Shown: piece after piece, positions 35,652 to 45,130 of the stretch | How positions within the stretch are numbered: the stretch's first letter is position 1 | How the letters are laid out: every line of letters begins with the position of its first letter | Assembly: GCA_020634565.1 (NCBI GenBank) | Contig: JACKBN010000001.1 | Span: 434,001-498,000, forward strand | Source of the DNA: Ardenticatenaceae bacterium | GTDB taxonomy: Bacteria; Chloroflexota; Anaerolineae; Promineifilales; Promineifilaceae | Length of the DNA: 64,000 bases | Direction of reading: 5' to 3' | Position numbers and translations under genes: made by a program | Notes under the pieces: model-generated | What the model saw: only the letters and a program-made list of their open reading frames with translations | The model's database searches: none | What the model was told of the DNA's origin: nothing

Positions 35652-36449
35652 TTAAACAGCGACCGCAACCGGCACGCTGGCAGGTTTAACACCCAAACGC
35701 GCCAACGCGGCTTTCCCCCGCACCGTCATATCTGACGTAAATTTGAACTGGTCCCGCCCGTCGATGGGGTACGCCTTGAGGCGATAATGGGTGCCCCACG
35801 GCTTCTCAATCACAATCACCGAAATCGGTCGATCCAGCTGCAAGTACGGGCTGGTGAGCGCCACCTGCCGCAGCTTTTGCCGCACAATTTCGGCATCATG
35901 CTCCGATTGCAGGTAAAAGTCAGCCACACATTGATGTTCCCGCTGACCACTGTTGTCGTTGTAAATGATGCTGTCCCACATCAGCTTGTGCGGAATACGC
36001 ACCACCGTATCATCCGGGGTCACCAGCTGGATAGCTCGAAAACCCAGAGCAATGACCTCTCCATACGCGTCGCCAATGCGCACCCAGTCACCAATGCGAT
36101 ACGGCCTTTCATAAATCGCCACAACGCCAGCAATCAGGCTGCTCACGTAATCTTGAAACGCAAACCCCACAGTAATTGCCACCGCCCCGGAAATCGCCAG
36201 CACATTCTCTGGTGTAGGGTCAATCAGCAAAGGCACAATGCGCATCATGGCCAAAATAACCAACACAAGCTGCAAAATTGGCATTAAAGGCAGCACATAC
36301 AGCCGAAACCGACTAGGAATTTGCACCGTCAGCCAGGGCAAAAACCATTGCAAACCGCGCAAGCCCGCCCAAAACAGCAGCAAAATCACAATGATATGAA
36401 GTACCGTGCTCTGGGTAAGATGCGTCATAATTTCATTCGTTTCAATCAT
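35652..36449 (-). CDS. Mechanosensitive ion channel, MscS family
   Basis: 265 residues; ATG 36449 lies 8 bases after GGAGG, while the alternative GTG at 36464 contains that site. Two or three membrane helices (VLHIIVILLLFWAGL, LYVLPLMPILQLVLVILAMM) precede the pore helix SGAVAITVGFAFQDYVSSLIAG and the beta domain RIGDWVRIGDAYGEVIALGF and DDTVVRIPHKLM. Small-type MscS would open under hypo-osmotic tension. It follows the P-loop-like gene by 21 bp on the same strand, an unusual operon partner. Confidence 0.93.
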   Translation of the reverse strand: MIETNEIMTHLTQSTVLHIIVILLLFWAGLRGLQWFLPWLTVQIPSRFRLYVLPLMPILQLVLVILAMMRIVPLLIDPTPENVLAISGAVAITVGFAFQDYVSSLIAGVVAIYERPYRIGDWVRIGDAYGEVIALGFRAIQLVTPDDTVVRIPHKLMWDSIIYNDNSGQREHQCVADFYLQSEHDAEIVRQKLRQVALTSPYLQLDRPISVIVIEKPWGTHYRLKAYPIDGRDQFKFTSDMTVRGKAALARLGVKPASVPVAVAV

Positions 36450-36470
36450 CTTGGTAACCTCCACTCATCA

Positions 36471-37718
36471 CTAAAATTCATCTACCAGATAGCCTTCGTT
36501 AGCCAAAAAACTGCGTACAGTCGGGTACGCCAGCAGCGGCACCTGCCAGGTTTCTTCTTCTTTTTCCAGCAGATTGGCTCGCCAAAACATTTGCAAAATG
36601 CGCCGCACCTCGTTATGCGAAAGCGGTGTTAAGTCGGCAATAAGCTTGGCTGAAGCCCCACCGTGCAGCAAGATGGTATGCAGCACCAGAGATTCGTTGG
36701 TGCCCAGGCCGCCGGGCATGGTGGGTAACTGCAAACGAGACCACGGCTGCACCCAGACGGTGTATCGTTTATCTTCACCCAACACGGCCTCTGGCTTGAG
36801 CTCATTCAGACGCCCATCCGCTGCGACTTCCAGGCTTTGCCGCCACAACCGCCAGATCACGCCGGGCAGGCCACGGCCGTATGCCGCCAATTGCCGAAAA
36901 AAGTGGGACACCGACACCCAATCGCCATAACGCTCCACCTGCCCCGGCCCGCGATAGTGGGCCACAGCCTCATTGTAGGTTTCAGCCAGCGGAAAGATGA
37001 GCTTGCCATCCTCAATTTGGCGGAAGGTGAAACGGCCGTTATGAATCTGGTTCGCTAAAAAAGGCAGCCAAAATTGCACCTTCGCTCCGTCAAACGGTGC
37101 CAGCACCAGCGGCGTCGGCACCATCACATCAATTTGCAGCGTCTTCTTCAGGTAAGCCCAGGCCCAGCTGTCGCAGGCAATGAGGCAGCGCCGCCGGGTT
37201 GTTTGCAGCCAATCCAGCAAGCGGCTCAGCAGTTCCAGCCCCTCCTGATGGCGCAAAAAGCATTTGCCCAGCCGGGGAATCACCAGGGGAGACAGAGAGG
37301 GGCGCGTCACCTGGTCCACCCAGGCATCGCCACCAGCCAAAATTTGTCGTTCTGACGGCGCGCCCATAATTTGCCAGCCATTTTGCTTGGCCAGGGCAAT
37401 GGTAGCCTGTTCCACGCCGCTGCCCGGCGGCCCCACCAGCACCTGAATCAACTGCTCATCATCTTTTGCCAGCTCCCAACCCTGCAACGCTGCCGTCAAG
37501 GCCGTGATCACCTGGTTGGAATCGGGCAAGGGGGCCACCCGGTTCAGCAGGTAAGGGGGCATGGAGAAAAAGTGATGGCGACTAAACAACCGTGGCTGCA
37601 AGCGAGAAAGCCACGATTGGCAGCCCTGGCGCACGGTTTCATGCATCGGGGCCGATGGCCGTCGAAATTCTGTGATGGGGATGTACTCCCACATGGGTTT
37701 GTAGAGTTGTTTTTGCAT
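36471..37718 (-). CDS. P-loop-like ATPase/winged-helix protein co-transcribed with MscS
   Basis: 415 residues, no signal peptide. A nucleotide-binding-like core starts near residue 70 (QLIQVLVGPPGSGVEQATIALA); the Walker A Lys-Thr/Ser is replaced (GPPGSGVEQ). RRRCLIACDSWAWAYL is in the Walker B position. The C-terminal 80 residues (NESLVLHTILLHGGASAKLIADLTPLSHNEVRRILQMF) form a plausible winged helix. It looks like a STAND/AAA relative that no longer binds ATP normally. Being upstream of MscS in one operon, it may regulate or assist the channel; this is inference. Confidence 0.65.
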   Translation of the reverse strand: MQKQLYKPMWEYIPITEFRRPSAPMHETVRQGCQSWLSRLQPRLFSRHHFFSMPPYLLNRVAPLPDSNQVITALTAALQGWELAKDDEQLIQVLVGPPGSGVEQATIALAKQNGWQIMGAPSERQILAGGDAWVDQVTRPSLSPLVIPRLGKCFLRHQEGLELLSRLLDWLQTTRRRCLIACDSWAWAYLKKTLQIDVMVPTPLVLAPFDGAKVQFWLPFLANQIHNGRFTFRQIEDGKLIFPLAETYNEAVAHYRGPGQVERYGDWVSVSHFFRQLAAYGRGLPGVIWRLWRQSLEVAADGRLNELKPEAVLGEDKRYTVWVQPWSRLQLPTMPGGLGTNESLVLHTILLHGGASAKLIADLTPLSHNEVRRILQMFWRANLLEKEEETWQVPLLAYPTVRSFLANEGYLVDEF

Positions 37719-37982
37719 GCTTCATTCTGCTCCTGCTATTGCCTGGACAGCGGAACTTTGCAGCAGGCATCGCACAAACGGCGTTTGTGACGAAAGGTGT
37801 TTACGGGAAACGAGCCGCGTTATTGCAGCGGCCTACAGGGATAATTTGCGAAGAAGGGGTGAAGAAGCGTTAGGACTATACAAAGGGGAGATACGGCCGT
37901 TAATAGGACAAAAGGCACATATGAAAAAATTCTCAGATTGGGCCACCTTTTAATGAGATGGCCCAATCTGTCAAAAGTTGGA
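37719..37982. other. Intergenic region upstream of the P-loop/MscS operon
   Basis: Contains an ACGGCCGT copy at about 37893 and the terminator hairpin at 37934-37970. The leftward promoter is not clear. Short open frames here have no ribosome site. Confidence 0.4.
37920..37970 (-). terminator. Leftward terminator of the 37983-38813 gene
   Basis: Perfect stem CAGATTGGGCCA / TGGCCCAATCTG (37934-37970) followed, in the leftward direction, by GAGAATTTTTTC. The stem ends are related to the AGATTGGACCAATT elements. Confidence 0.75.
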
Positions 37983-38813
37983 CTAATCGCGGCCAAAGGC
38001 TCCCGGATCGGCCGTAAGCGTTTTCATGGTGCCCTGAAAATAACTGTTGCTGTCTGGCGAATAGCCAAAATAAATGGTCGTTTCTTCCAGGTTAACCTGC
38101 AAACCGCTGCCAATGCCAGCTGGCGTACCCAGTGTGGTGCTGCCATTGGCCGTAAATTCGGCCCGGTAATTCCCCGAAGGCTGCGATTTGAACTCGGCTC
38201 GCAGCGCATAGGGTGCAGTTTGGGTAAAAGCTATGCTGGTGGAATCAGCCCCATCAACACGCAAGGTTTGCTCAGCATTGCCACCGCCTACCTGAGCCAA
38301 ACCGTACTGTATGCTAGGATGATAAAATGCGGGCAGCGTGACATTGGTTGGCGCACCGGGCGCTATGGCAAGCTGGCCCGCCACATACGGGGAACGGCTC
38401 ACCACATCGTAAGCGCTTAAACTTAACGCTCCCTGGCTCACTTCTTCAAACTTTTGCACCATGTCGGGCTGTTCGCAAGCGATGTATTCCTGGCCGGTAA
38501 AGTTGGCCATTTCATTGTCAATTTGCAGATTACCAACGGTGGCGCATTCAAGTTCATCAACCTGGGAAGTCACCAGCACAGCGGCACTGTTGGCGGGCTT
38601 ATACCAGATTTGTGTTGTTAGCTGGGCCAGGGGTTTGTTGTTGGGGAAGCTCAAATCGACGAGCCATTTGCCATAATAAAACCCGCCCGACGCATGGGCA
38701 GAACCAGCAGACATCAGGTAGAAGGCCAGCATCATAGCCAACATGGTAAAGGCCCAAACGCGCTGTGTCAGTCGCCGGGGGACAGTAAGTGAGTAGGATG
38801 GATGAGTTTGCAT
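37983..38813 (-). CDS. Hypothetical secreted protein
   Basis: 276 residues. A long Sec signal peptide (LTQRVWAFTMLAMMLAFYLMS ending AHASG) is followed by an unrecognised beta-rich protein: FYYGKWLVDLSFPNNKPLAQL, ECATVGNLQIDNEMANF with two Cys that could pair, and a C-terminal YFGYSPDSNSYFQGTMKTL. It lies directly downstream of the VWA protein gene on the same strand and may be its partner at the cell surface. Confidence 0.75.
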   Translation of the reverse strand: MQTHPSYSLTVPRRLTQRVWAFTMLAMMLAFYLMSAGSAHASGGFYYGKWLVDLSFPNNKPLAQLTTQIWYKPANSAAVLVTSQVDELECATVGNLQIDNEMANFTGQEYIACEQPDMVQKFEEVSQGALSLSAYDVVSRSPYVAGQLAIAPGAPTNVTLPAFYHPSIQYGLAQVGGGNAEQTLRVDGADSTSIAFTQTAPYALRAEFKSQPSGNYRAEFTANGSTTLGTPAGIGSGLQVNLEETTIYFGYSPDSNSYFQGTMKTLTADPGAFGRD

Positions 38814-38838
38814 GTTCTGTCTCCTGTGTACATATTAA

Positions 38839-38873
38839 GATTGGAGATTGCGTCAATGGCGCAATCTCCAATC
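38839..38873. repeat. Perfect hairpin of CAATCTC words
   Basis: GATTGGAGATTGCG and CGCAATCTCCAATC flank a 7-base loop. The arms contain the same CAATCTC word that is repeated in frame in the megasynthase. It lacks a T run on the leftward strand, so it is listed as a repeat, not a terminator. Confidence 0.75.
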
Positions 38874-38922
38874 ACAGAATGCCAATTCTACCTGAATGAG
38901 CGGCTTACGGCCGTATCCCGTT

Positions 38923-40701
38923 TTACTTCACAATCATGGGCAAATAAACCGCGTTGGCCTCAACCGTAATTTCTGCCAAAGCAGATACGGCCGTATTCTC
39001 GTCATTGGTTGCCACAGCCACAAAAGTAACTTCCTCCAGCATGCCATTAGTGGCATCAACCGGAACAACTACTTCCGCATGGATCGTCACGGTTTCACCA
39101 GGATCAAGCGTTACCTCAGCGGGCACAGCGCCGGTCACCGCCCACCCTTGCTCAGAGAACAGGCCCAGTTCAAACGTTGTTGTGCTGGCAGAGGCATCAT
39201 TGGTCAGCTCAAAGCTTACCTGCTGCGTTTCGTTAGGCTTGGCCGAGGCGGCATCTGGCCCCTTCACGCTGACGGCTTGCACTCGCAACGGAATCTCGGC
39301 CAGGCGCTGGTAACTGCTGCCATCACCCACATCACCCGTAGCCATGATGCGCCACCAGCCCGAGGCGGTTGGCGTTATCATGCCGCCGTAAATGCCATCG
39401 CCCGCCGCCACATCATCGTGCAGGCCATCATCAAACAGCATAATGCTTTGATCCGGGCTAGAGCCATCCATCGCCACCAATCTGAAGCTGGCCGTTTGCG
39501 GCGGGATTGTCTCTTTCTCATGTTGGCTACCCAGCAGCACCCGCACCAACGTCGGCTGGTTCACAGGCACGCTGGTTGGCCCCACATACGCCATGTGGAA
39601 GCTTGACTGCGCCGCCACAGAAACCGCGTAACTGCCATTACCAGTAACCCGCAGGTGCCAGGTTCCAGGTTGCAGCGTGGCGGTTAAAGGCTCTCGCCAG
39701 CTTAACAATTCCCGCGTAGAGGTGCCGATTTGTGAGAAGTTCGGGTCGCTGGCATTAATCACATTGTTGTCGGGATCGACAAGTTGGAACTGCATGCCAC
39801 CAACGGCCGTAATTTCCAAAACGCCCGTCGTATTCACAGGTCGCGGACAGGTCAGGCAACCTGTCCAACCCAACGTCGTTTCTGCACCTAAGCCAAACAT
39901 GGAAGAATCCACCTCAATCGGAATCATGTCCGGCAGGGAATCTGTCACGCTGCCCATCTCAGAAACCACCAAATCAGTGGAAAACAGCCGCTCGCGCGCC
40001 ATCAAAGTGATGGTGTAATAATCACCAGGTTCCTCGACGCGATAATACCGTCCACCAGTTGCCAAAGTCAGAAATTCCAGCGCTTTTTCAGGCATAGCGG
40101 CCCCAGGGCACCAGCCGCTTAGCAAAGTATTGACATTGATCCCCCGTTGTATCATTCGGTCGAACACATACACGAAGTTCGCTTTGGTGCCAGAGGGCGT
40201 GGCATCCGTTACCAACAGCACATCGCTGGTCGGTGTTTTTTCAGCGGGTAAATTTTGGCTCATGGCCAGCAGTCCACCCAGCGCATTATCCAAACAGCCT
40301 GCGCCGCCGCTGGCTTCCAGACTACCCAGATAACCCGTAAATTCATCATAATCCGTCGTGCTGCCCAAAAACATGGCCTCATCTCGAAATCCAGTCAGTT
40401 TAAGCGATGCCGTTAAAGGCCCGCAATAAGGATGGCAATTTACAGCATCCGGTGAACTAATGCCGGGGACCATTAAATCACTCTCGGGTCTGGCACCAGC
40501 ATCCTGCCAGGCGTCGGCAAAAATGGCTAATTCACCCGACATACTTTCGGTGGTATCCATAACCAGACCGATGTTGGGGGCCTCCCAGGATTTATTAGGC
40601 GGTGCCGCAACGGCCGTTTGCCAGCGCGTAAACTCCATAAACACCACAGGCAGGGCCAGCGTAAAAAGAATTAAAAAGAGGACAGCGCGAAAACGTGACA
40701 T
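38923..40701 (-). CDS. Secreted VWA-domain protein with C-terminal YLPMIVK
   Basis: 592 residues from the ATG at 40701, after AAGGAAGG; the longer frame to 40896 has no site. Signal peptide FRAVLFLILFTLALPVVFM. The VWA domain begins APNIGLVMDTTESMSGEL, a MIDAS variant in which DxSxS reads DTTES, continues VLLVTDATPSG and ends near residue 230. Two or more beta-sandwich domains follow (QPTLVRVLLGSQHEK; a CARDB/Ig-like repeat with TVTIHAEVVVPVDATNG). The last residues AVYLPMIVK match the end of another secreted protein here (IYLPTILR at 56365). Divergent from a STAND ATPase gene. Confidence 0.85.
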   Translation of the reverse strand: MSRFRAVLFLILFTLALPVVFMEFTRWQTAVAAPPNKSWEAPNIGLVMDTTESMSGELAIFADAWQDAGARPESDLMVPGISSPDAVNCHPYCGPLTASLKLTGFRDEAMFLGSTTDYDEFTGYLGSLEASGGAGCLDNALGGLLAMSQNLPAEKTPTSDVLLVTDATPSGTKANFVYVFDRMIQRGINVNTLLSGWCPGAAMPEKALEFLTLATGGRYYRVEEPGDYYTITLMARERLFSTDLVVSEMGSVTDSLPDMIPIEVDSSMFGLGAETTLGWTGCLTCPRPVNTTGVLEITAVGGMQFQLVDPDNNVINASDPNFSQIGTSTRELLSWREPLTATLQPGTWHLRVTGNGSYAVSVAAQSSFHMAYVGPTSVPVNQPTLVRVLLGSQHEKETIPPQTASFRLVAMDGSSPDQSIMLFDDGLHDDVAAGDGIYGGMITPTASGWWRIMATGDVGDGSSYQRLAEIPLRVQAVSVKGPDAASAKPNETQQVSFELTNDASASTTTFELGLFSEQGWAVTGAVPAEVTLDPGETVTIHAEVVVPVDATNGMLEEVTFVAVATNDENTAVSALAEITVEANAVYLPMIVK

Positions 40702-40885
40702 CGTTCCTTCCTTTGTTGATAGATAGGTGCAGTGAGTAGTTCCCTCTGCCACTGAATGAATGGATAGGTGTTCGTGACGGCCGTTCCATAGACCAGCGTC
40801 AGGGGGTATGATAAACTCTATTCTTAGATGGATGTCCTGATTTCGTCCGATTTTGTCCTGAAACCAGGCTGTGTAATGGTAACCG
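40702..40885. promoter_or_regulatory. Divergent promoter region, VWA protein / STAND ATPase
   Basis: 184 bp between two divergent starts, with one ACGGCCGT near 40778 and a rightward TATGAT-like -10 near 40808-40813. The shared region suggests linked control. Confidence 0.4.
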
Positions 40886-43585
40886 ATGAGCACCACCCCA
40901 ACCGTTGAGCAATATTACGAACAAATTCGGCTGGCGCTAAACAGCTTTGACGACCCCGACTGGCTGGGCAGCCAATCCCCGCTGGCTGCGCCCTACTTTT
41001 TAGGCGACTGGATTGACCCCACGGATCTCTCTGCGGCGGGGCGGGGCGAGGCGCTGCGCCAGGCGCTGCGGCAAGCTGCCGACCACATTTGGGGTGATTC
41101 CCTGCCCACCAGCCGCGACGAGTTGGAAGAAGCAGTTGCCGCCGAACGGCGCGACGTGGGTAACAAAGGGCAGCGCTACGCCTTTTTGCTGCTGGAACTG
41201 CGCTATTTTCGGCGCTATTTTCGCCCGCTGCTGCCGCCCAAAGCCAGCCAGGAGGCAGACATTCGCGACTACCTGGGCGTGGGCCGCGGCCCCTATTTCA
41301 ATCACCTAAAAACGGCGCGCCAAATGCTGGGCGATGCGCTCCTCACCCTCACCCGACCGATGCTGCGTTTGGAACGGCCGTTTCAACTTCGCCACAAACT
41401 CATCGGCCGCAGCGATCTCAAACAGCAAATCATGGAGAACCTCGCCACAGGCCAGGCCGTTGCCCTCAGCGGACCCAGCGGCGTGGGAAAAACCTCGTTG
41501 GCGGCGTCAGTGGCGCATAGTTGGGGGAATACGGCCGTCTTCTGGTACACCCTCCGCCCCACCATCAATGATCAAATCGACAGCCTCCTCTTTGCTCTGG
41601 GCACCTTTTGCCACCAGCACGGCGCCTCCAACCTGTGGCGGCAGCTCATCGCGGACGGCGGCCAGATTAGCAACCGCAGCCTGGCATTGGGGCACCTCCA
41701 GGCCGATCTGCACGACCTGCCGCACACCCCTCTGCTCTGCTTCGACGAGCTGGACAGCCTGCAACGCCTGCCCGAAGAGATGACCATTCTGCAAAAAGAG
41801 TGGATTGAGCTGTTGGGCGGCCTGCACCAGCACTGCCCACTGCTTTTTGTCGGTCAGCAGCGCGTGCTGCCCGCCGACCACGCCTACCAGCTAACCAGCC
41901 TGCATCTAAACGAAACGGAAACGCTCCTGCTAAACGCCGGGAAGCAGCCCCAAAAGCCAGAACTACAGGCGCTACAGAAATACACGGGCGGCAATCCACG
42001 GCTGCTCCAACTGTGCCGCTCACTCATGAACGGGGCCACCGTCACCGAGCTAATGGACGAGCTGCCGGCGCAGCCCATTCTGCACGTCATTTTTGAGCGC
42101 CTGTGGCAAAAACTGCCCACCGGGCAGCGCCAGGTAGCCCAACAGCTCGCCGTCTTTGCCAATCCGGCCCCCACGGATGGTTGGTCAAGCAATGAACAAG
42201 CCGCGCTGAACCAGCTAGCCGACCAGCACATCGCTTTTTTGGATGCGGCAGGCGGCGTGGCGCTACTACCGCTTTACCGCGACCTGATTTACGGCGACCG
42301 CCAACGCCTGCCCGCTGAACTAGCCGACAACTGCCATTTACAAGCGGCCGTTTGGCGAGCGGAACGAGCCGAGTTTACGGCAGCGGCCCATCATCTCATT
42401 GCGGCGGGGGAAGAGGAAACGGCCGTAACCCTCTGGTTCAGCGAGCGGCAGCGTGAGATACGCCGGGGGCAAGGTCCTCAGGCGCTGCAACTGTTTGCCC
42501 AACTCTCGCAGCGCCGCCTTGCCGCGGAAGCAGGCGAGAAGCTGGCATTGATTCGCGCCGAGTTGTATGACTTGCTCGGCCAGCCAGCCGCAGGACTGCG
42601 CGAACTGGACGGCCCCGCCTGGCAAACCAGCGCCGAGCGCCAGATTGAAGCCAGTCGCCTCAAAGGGAAGCTGCAATTTGAAACCGGCGCGCTCGATGAA
42701 GCATTGAGCACGTATGAGCAATCTTTCCTGCTGGTTTCTCGCCTGCTGCGCGAGCAGGCGCACCTGAGCCATCTGCGAGGTAAGGTGTTTTTACGGGAGC
42801 GCACCCTGAACGAGGCGTGGCAGGCGGGGCTACAGGCTCAGTTTCACGCCCAGCGCCTGCTGGCGGGCGTGCTGGACGAGAAAGGTGATTTTGAAACGGC
42901 CGTAACCCACTATCTGGCAGGCAAAGCCACGGCCGAACAGCTCAACGATCCCGCCAGCCTGGCCCGCATCCAGTACGATTTGGCGCTGGTCCACGCTCGG
43001 CAGGGCAAACATGAAGCTGCTTTAGAGTATGCACAGGCTGCCAGCCACACCTACCGGCAGCTGGGCGATCGCTTCAGCCAGGAGAAGCTCAACAACTTCT
43101 TGACGGCCATCTATCTGAACATGAAGGCGTTTGACAAGGTGGTAGCCATCGGCGAGCCAGCATTGCGCTTTTTTGAGCGGGCCAAGCTGGATTACTGGGC
43201 CTCAATGACGGCGGCCAACATTGCCGAGGCGCAGTACGAGCTGCAAAATTACGATCTGGCAGAACAGCGGGCGCGGCAAGTGCTGGCTCTGGAAGAAGCC
43301 CACAGCTACCCATATGCGCTATACACAATGGGTTTGATTATGCGGGCGCGGGGCAAATTGGCAGATGCGGCCGTTTGGCTGGGGCAATCGCAAAAAGTGG
43401 CCCAGCAAAATCAGGATACCTATCTGGAAGCGTATACCTGGCGCGCCTTAGGGGAAACGCACGCGGCCAATCAGCAAACAGAGGCGGCGCAACACGCCTA
43501 TCATCAAGCTATTAGCCTGTTTACTGAGATGGGTATTGAAGAAGAAGTAGCAAAAACGCAGGCGTTGCTGGCCGAGATTAGTTGA
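40886..43585 (+). CDS. STAND-type NTPase with TPR repeats
   Basis: 899 residues. An N-terminal 150-residue helical domain (DDPDWLGSQSPLAAPYFLGD, YLGVGRGPYFNHLKTARQML) precedes the NTPase: Walker A SGPSGVGKTSL (K202), Walker B LLCFDELDSL (about 285-294), and a downstream YTGGNPRLLQLC sensor-like motif. A winged-helix-like segment near residues 400-480 leads into at least six TPR-like hairpins to the C-terminus (AALEYAQAASHTYRQLGDRF, YELQNYDLAEQRARQVLALEE). Such proteins are signal-integrating regulators and some relatives sense phage proteins. The effector domain, if any, is the unrecognised N-terminus. Confidence 0.85.
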   Translation: MSTTPTVEQYYEQIRLALNSFDDPDWLGSQSPLAAPYFLGDWIDPTDLSAAGRGEALRQALRQAADHIWGDSLPTSRDELEEAVAAERRDVGNKGQRYAFLLLELRYFRRYFRPLLPPKASQEADIRDYLGVGRGPYFNHLKTARQMLGDALLTLTRPMLRLERPFQLRHKLIGRSDLKQQIMENLATGQAVALSGPSGVGKTSLAASVAHSWGNTAVFWYTLRPTINDQIDSLLFALGTFCHQHGASNLWRQLIADGGQISNRSLALGHLQADLHDLPHTPLLCFDELDSLQRLPEEMTILQKEWIELLGGLHQHCPLLFVGQQRVLPADHAYQLTSLHLNETETLLLNAGKQPQKPELQALQKYTGGNPRLLQLCRSLMNGATVTELMDELPAQPILHVIFERLWQKLPTGQRQVAQQLAVFANPAPTDGWSSNEQAALNQLADQHIAFLDAAGGVALLPLYRDLIYGDRQRLPAELADNCHLQAAVWRAERAEFTAAAHHLIAAGEEETAVTLWFSERQREIRRGQGPQALQLFAQLSQRRLAAEAGEKLALIRAELYDLLGQPAAGLRELDGPAWQTSAERQIEASRLKGKLQFETGALDEALSTYEQSFLLVSRLLREQAHLSHLRGKVFLRERTLNEAWQAGLQAQFHAQRLLAGVLDEKGDFETAVTHYLAGKATAEQLNDPASLARIQYDLALVHARQGKHEAALEYAQAASHTYRQLGDRFSQEKLNNFLTAIYLNMKAFDKVVAIGEPALRFFERAKLDYWASMTAANIAEAQYELQNYDLAEQRARQVLALEEAHSYPYALYTMGLIMRARGKLADAAVWLGQSQKVAQQNQDTYLEAYTWRALGETHAANQQTEAAQHAYHQAISLFTEMGIEEEVAKTQALLAEIS

Positions 43586-43655
43586 ATTTCCCCGAAAACT
43601 TCTCAATTAATCAACAAAAGCATGAAAGTTTCCGGGGAAATCGGGGAACAAACAA

Positions 43656-44600
43656 TTATGACGACATGTTCGCTGGCATGGGGGTAAAGCCAGCTCCCAT
43701 CGCCTCGTGGCTCACGCCGATGGTAACAAAGGCTTCAGGATCGGTTTGGGCCACCAGCTGCTTGACCTGCCCCACCTGGGGCCGGGTGACTGTACACAGC
43801 ACCAGGTACCGCTTTTGCCCGGTGAAGCCGCCCGTTACTTCCCAATAACTTACGCCACGATGCAGATGCACCATTAATTCATCCACAATCTCCTGCGGCT
43901 TGTTGGTGATGATGGTGGCGGTGCGGGCACTACTAGGGCCTTCCAGCGTGTAATCCGAAGCCAGCCCGTTCAAAAAGAGCATGAGGAAGCCATATAAAGC
44001 CATGTTCCAGCCAAACACCACACCAGCAGCCAGGATCGTCAGGCCATCGGTGTAGAAATATACCTGGCTGAGGGGCTTGCCGGTCTTTTGCTGAATAATA
44101 CGGCCGATAATGCCCGTACCCCCCATCGTGCCGCCAGAAAGGTAAATCAGGCCGCCGCCGATGCCTCCGACAATGCCGCCGTAAATAGTATTCAGCAGCA
44201 AATCTTCGGTTAAGGGAAATTGGCCAAGCCACTGCGGCATCGTAAGCACAAAAAAGTCGGTAGCAATGGAAAAAACGGTGGCCGCCACCAGGGTACGCAG
44301 CACAAAGGGCCAACGCCCCAAGTAAAAGAAACCCAGCACCAACAGCGGCAAATTGAGCAGCCAGTACATCAAACCCACTGGCCAACCTACATAATGGTTC
44401 ACAATAATGCTAATGCCCGAAATTCCACCGGCGACGATATTAAACGGCACCTGGAACAAGGCATAGCCAAATGCCGCCAGAATAGCGCCCGCTATCATTA
44501 GCAAGTTTATGCGGGAGTGATACCAAAATCTGGCCCAGGAAAACGGCCGTTTCTCCCGCGACAAAATGCCTCTTTTATAAAATAGTTGCTTAATCATCAT
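43656..44600 (-). CDS. YitT family membrane protein (DUF161/DUF2179)
   Basis: 314 residues. Start set at ATG 44600 (MMIKQLFYKR); a longer frame from 44636 is possible. Five or six membrane helices begin with INLLMIAGAILAAFGYALFQVP and IVAGGISGISIIVNHYVGWPVG, contain the Gly-rich NTIYGGIVGGIGGGLIYLSGGTMGG hallmark of YitT, and end with the soluble DUF2179 domain (TATIITNKPQEIVDELMVHLHRGVSYWEVTGGFTG). Its transported substrate is unknown. Confidence 0.92.
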   Translation of the reverse strand: MMIKQLFYKRGILSREKRPFSWARFWYHSRINLLMIAGAILAAFGYALFQVPFNIVAGGISGISIIVNHYVGWPVGLMYWLLNLPLLVLGFFYLGRWPFVLRTLVAATVFSIATDFFVLTMPQWLGQFPLTEDLLLNTIYGGIVGGIGGGLIYLSGGTMGGTGIIGRIIQQKTGKPLSQVYFYTDGLTILAAGVVFGWNMALYGFLMLFLNGLASDYTLEGPSSARTATIITNKPQEIVDELMVHLHRGVSYWEVTGGFTGQKRYLVLCTVTRPQVGQVKQLVAQTDPEAFVTIGVSHEAMGAGFTPMPANMSS

Positions 44601-44640
44601 GGTTACACTCTGACCAACCAGCCTGGTTGGCCCCATTTTC

Positions 44641-44687
44641 TATCAAGAAAAAAAAGCACCATCCTTCCCTAAAGAAAGATGGTGCTT
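44641..44687 (-). terminator. Leftward terminator after the zinc-ribbon genes
   Basis: Stem AAGCACCATC (44654-44663) / GATGGTGCTT (44678-44687); leftward it is followed by a run of T (complement of the A-rich 44647-44655). Confidence 0.85.
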
Positions 44688-44759
44688 GCTTAATTGTAAA
44701 TCGGTTGACGATGCTGACAGAAACGAATCAGCGAAGCAAAAGCCTACTGCTTGTGAGGC

Positions 44760-45029
44760 TTAATCTTCCCAATCGTCATCATCATCGTCATCGTCGTCAA
44801 AATCATCATCATCGAAATCATCATCGTAATCGCCGTCGAAGTCCTCATCAAAAGGATCTTCAAAAGCCCAATCCAGCTTAACGGGCGACAGGCTGATGAC
44901 TTCCAGTTCATCACCACACTCATCACAGATGACGAACTCGCCTACCTGCACTTTGGTTTGAAAACGAATACGCGCGCCACAGCCAGGACAAATGCCTACC
45001 TCGGTTTTTGGTTGCGGATTAACACTCAT
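44760..45029 (-). CDS. LysW-like zinc-ribbon protein with poly-Asp tail
   Basis: 89 residues. Residues 13-50 are a two-CxxC zinc ribbon (ICPGCGARIRF, VICDECGDELEVISLSPVKLD) closely patterned on LysW, the amino-group carrier of lysine/arginine biosynthesis. The remaining third is nearly pure Asp with interspersed Phe/Tyr (FDEDFDGDYDDDF...) ending WED, compared with the WGE end of true LysW. No lysine-biosynthesis gene is nearby. It is followed by a terminator and preceded by a paralogue on the same strand. It may be a carrier or a metal or DNA-mimic protein; not settled. Confidence 0.85.
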   Translation of the reverse strand: MSVNPQPKTEVGICPGCGARIRFQTKVQVGEFVICDECGDELEVISLSPVKLDWAFEDPFDEDFDGDYDDDFDDDDFDDDDDDDDDWED

Positions 45030-45130
45030 GCGTTATTACCTCCTAAAGAGAATATTGTTACCCACCGGACAGGGGCAGCATCCCTGTTGAACGGTGACTG
45101 TGTTGATGATTGATATACGGCCGTTACCAT

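Noticed and set aside
38839..38873. Hairpin as the terminator of the VWA gene
   Set aside because: No T run follows it in the leftward direction; its arms are repeat words.
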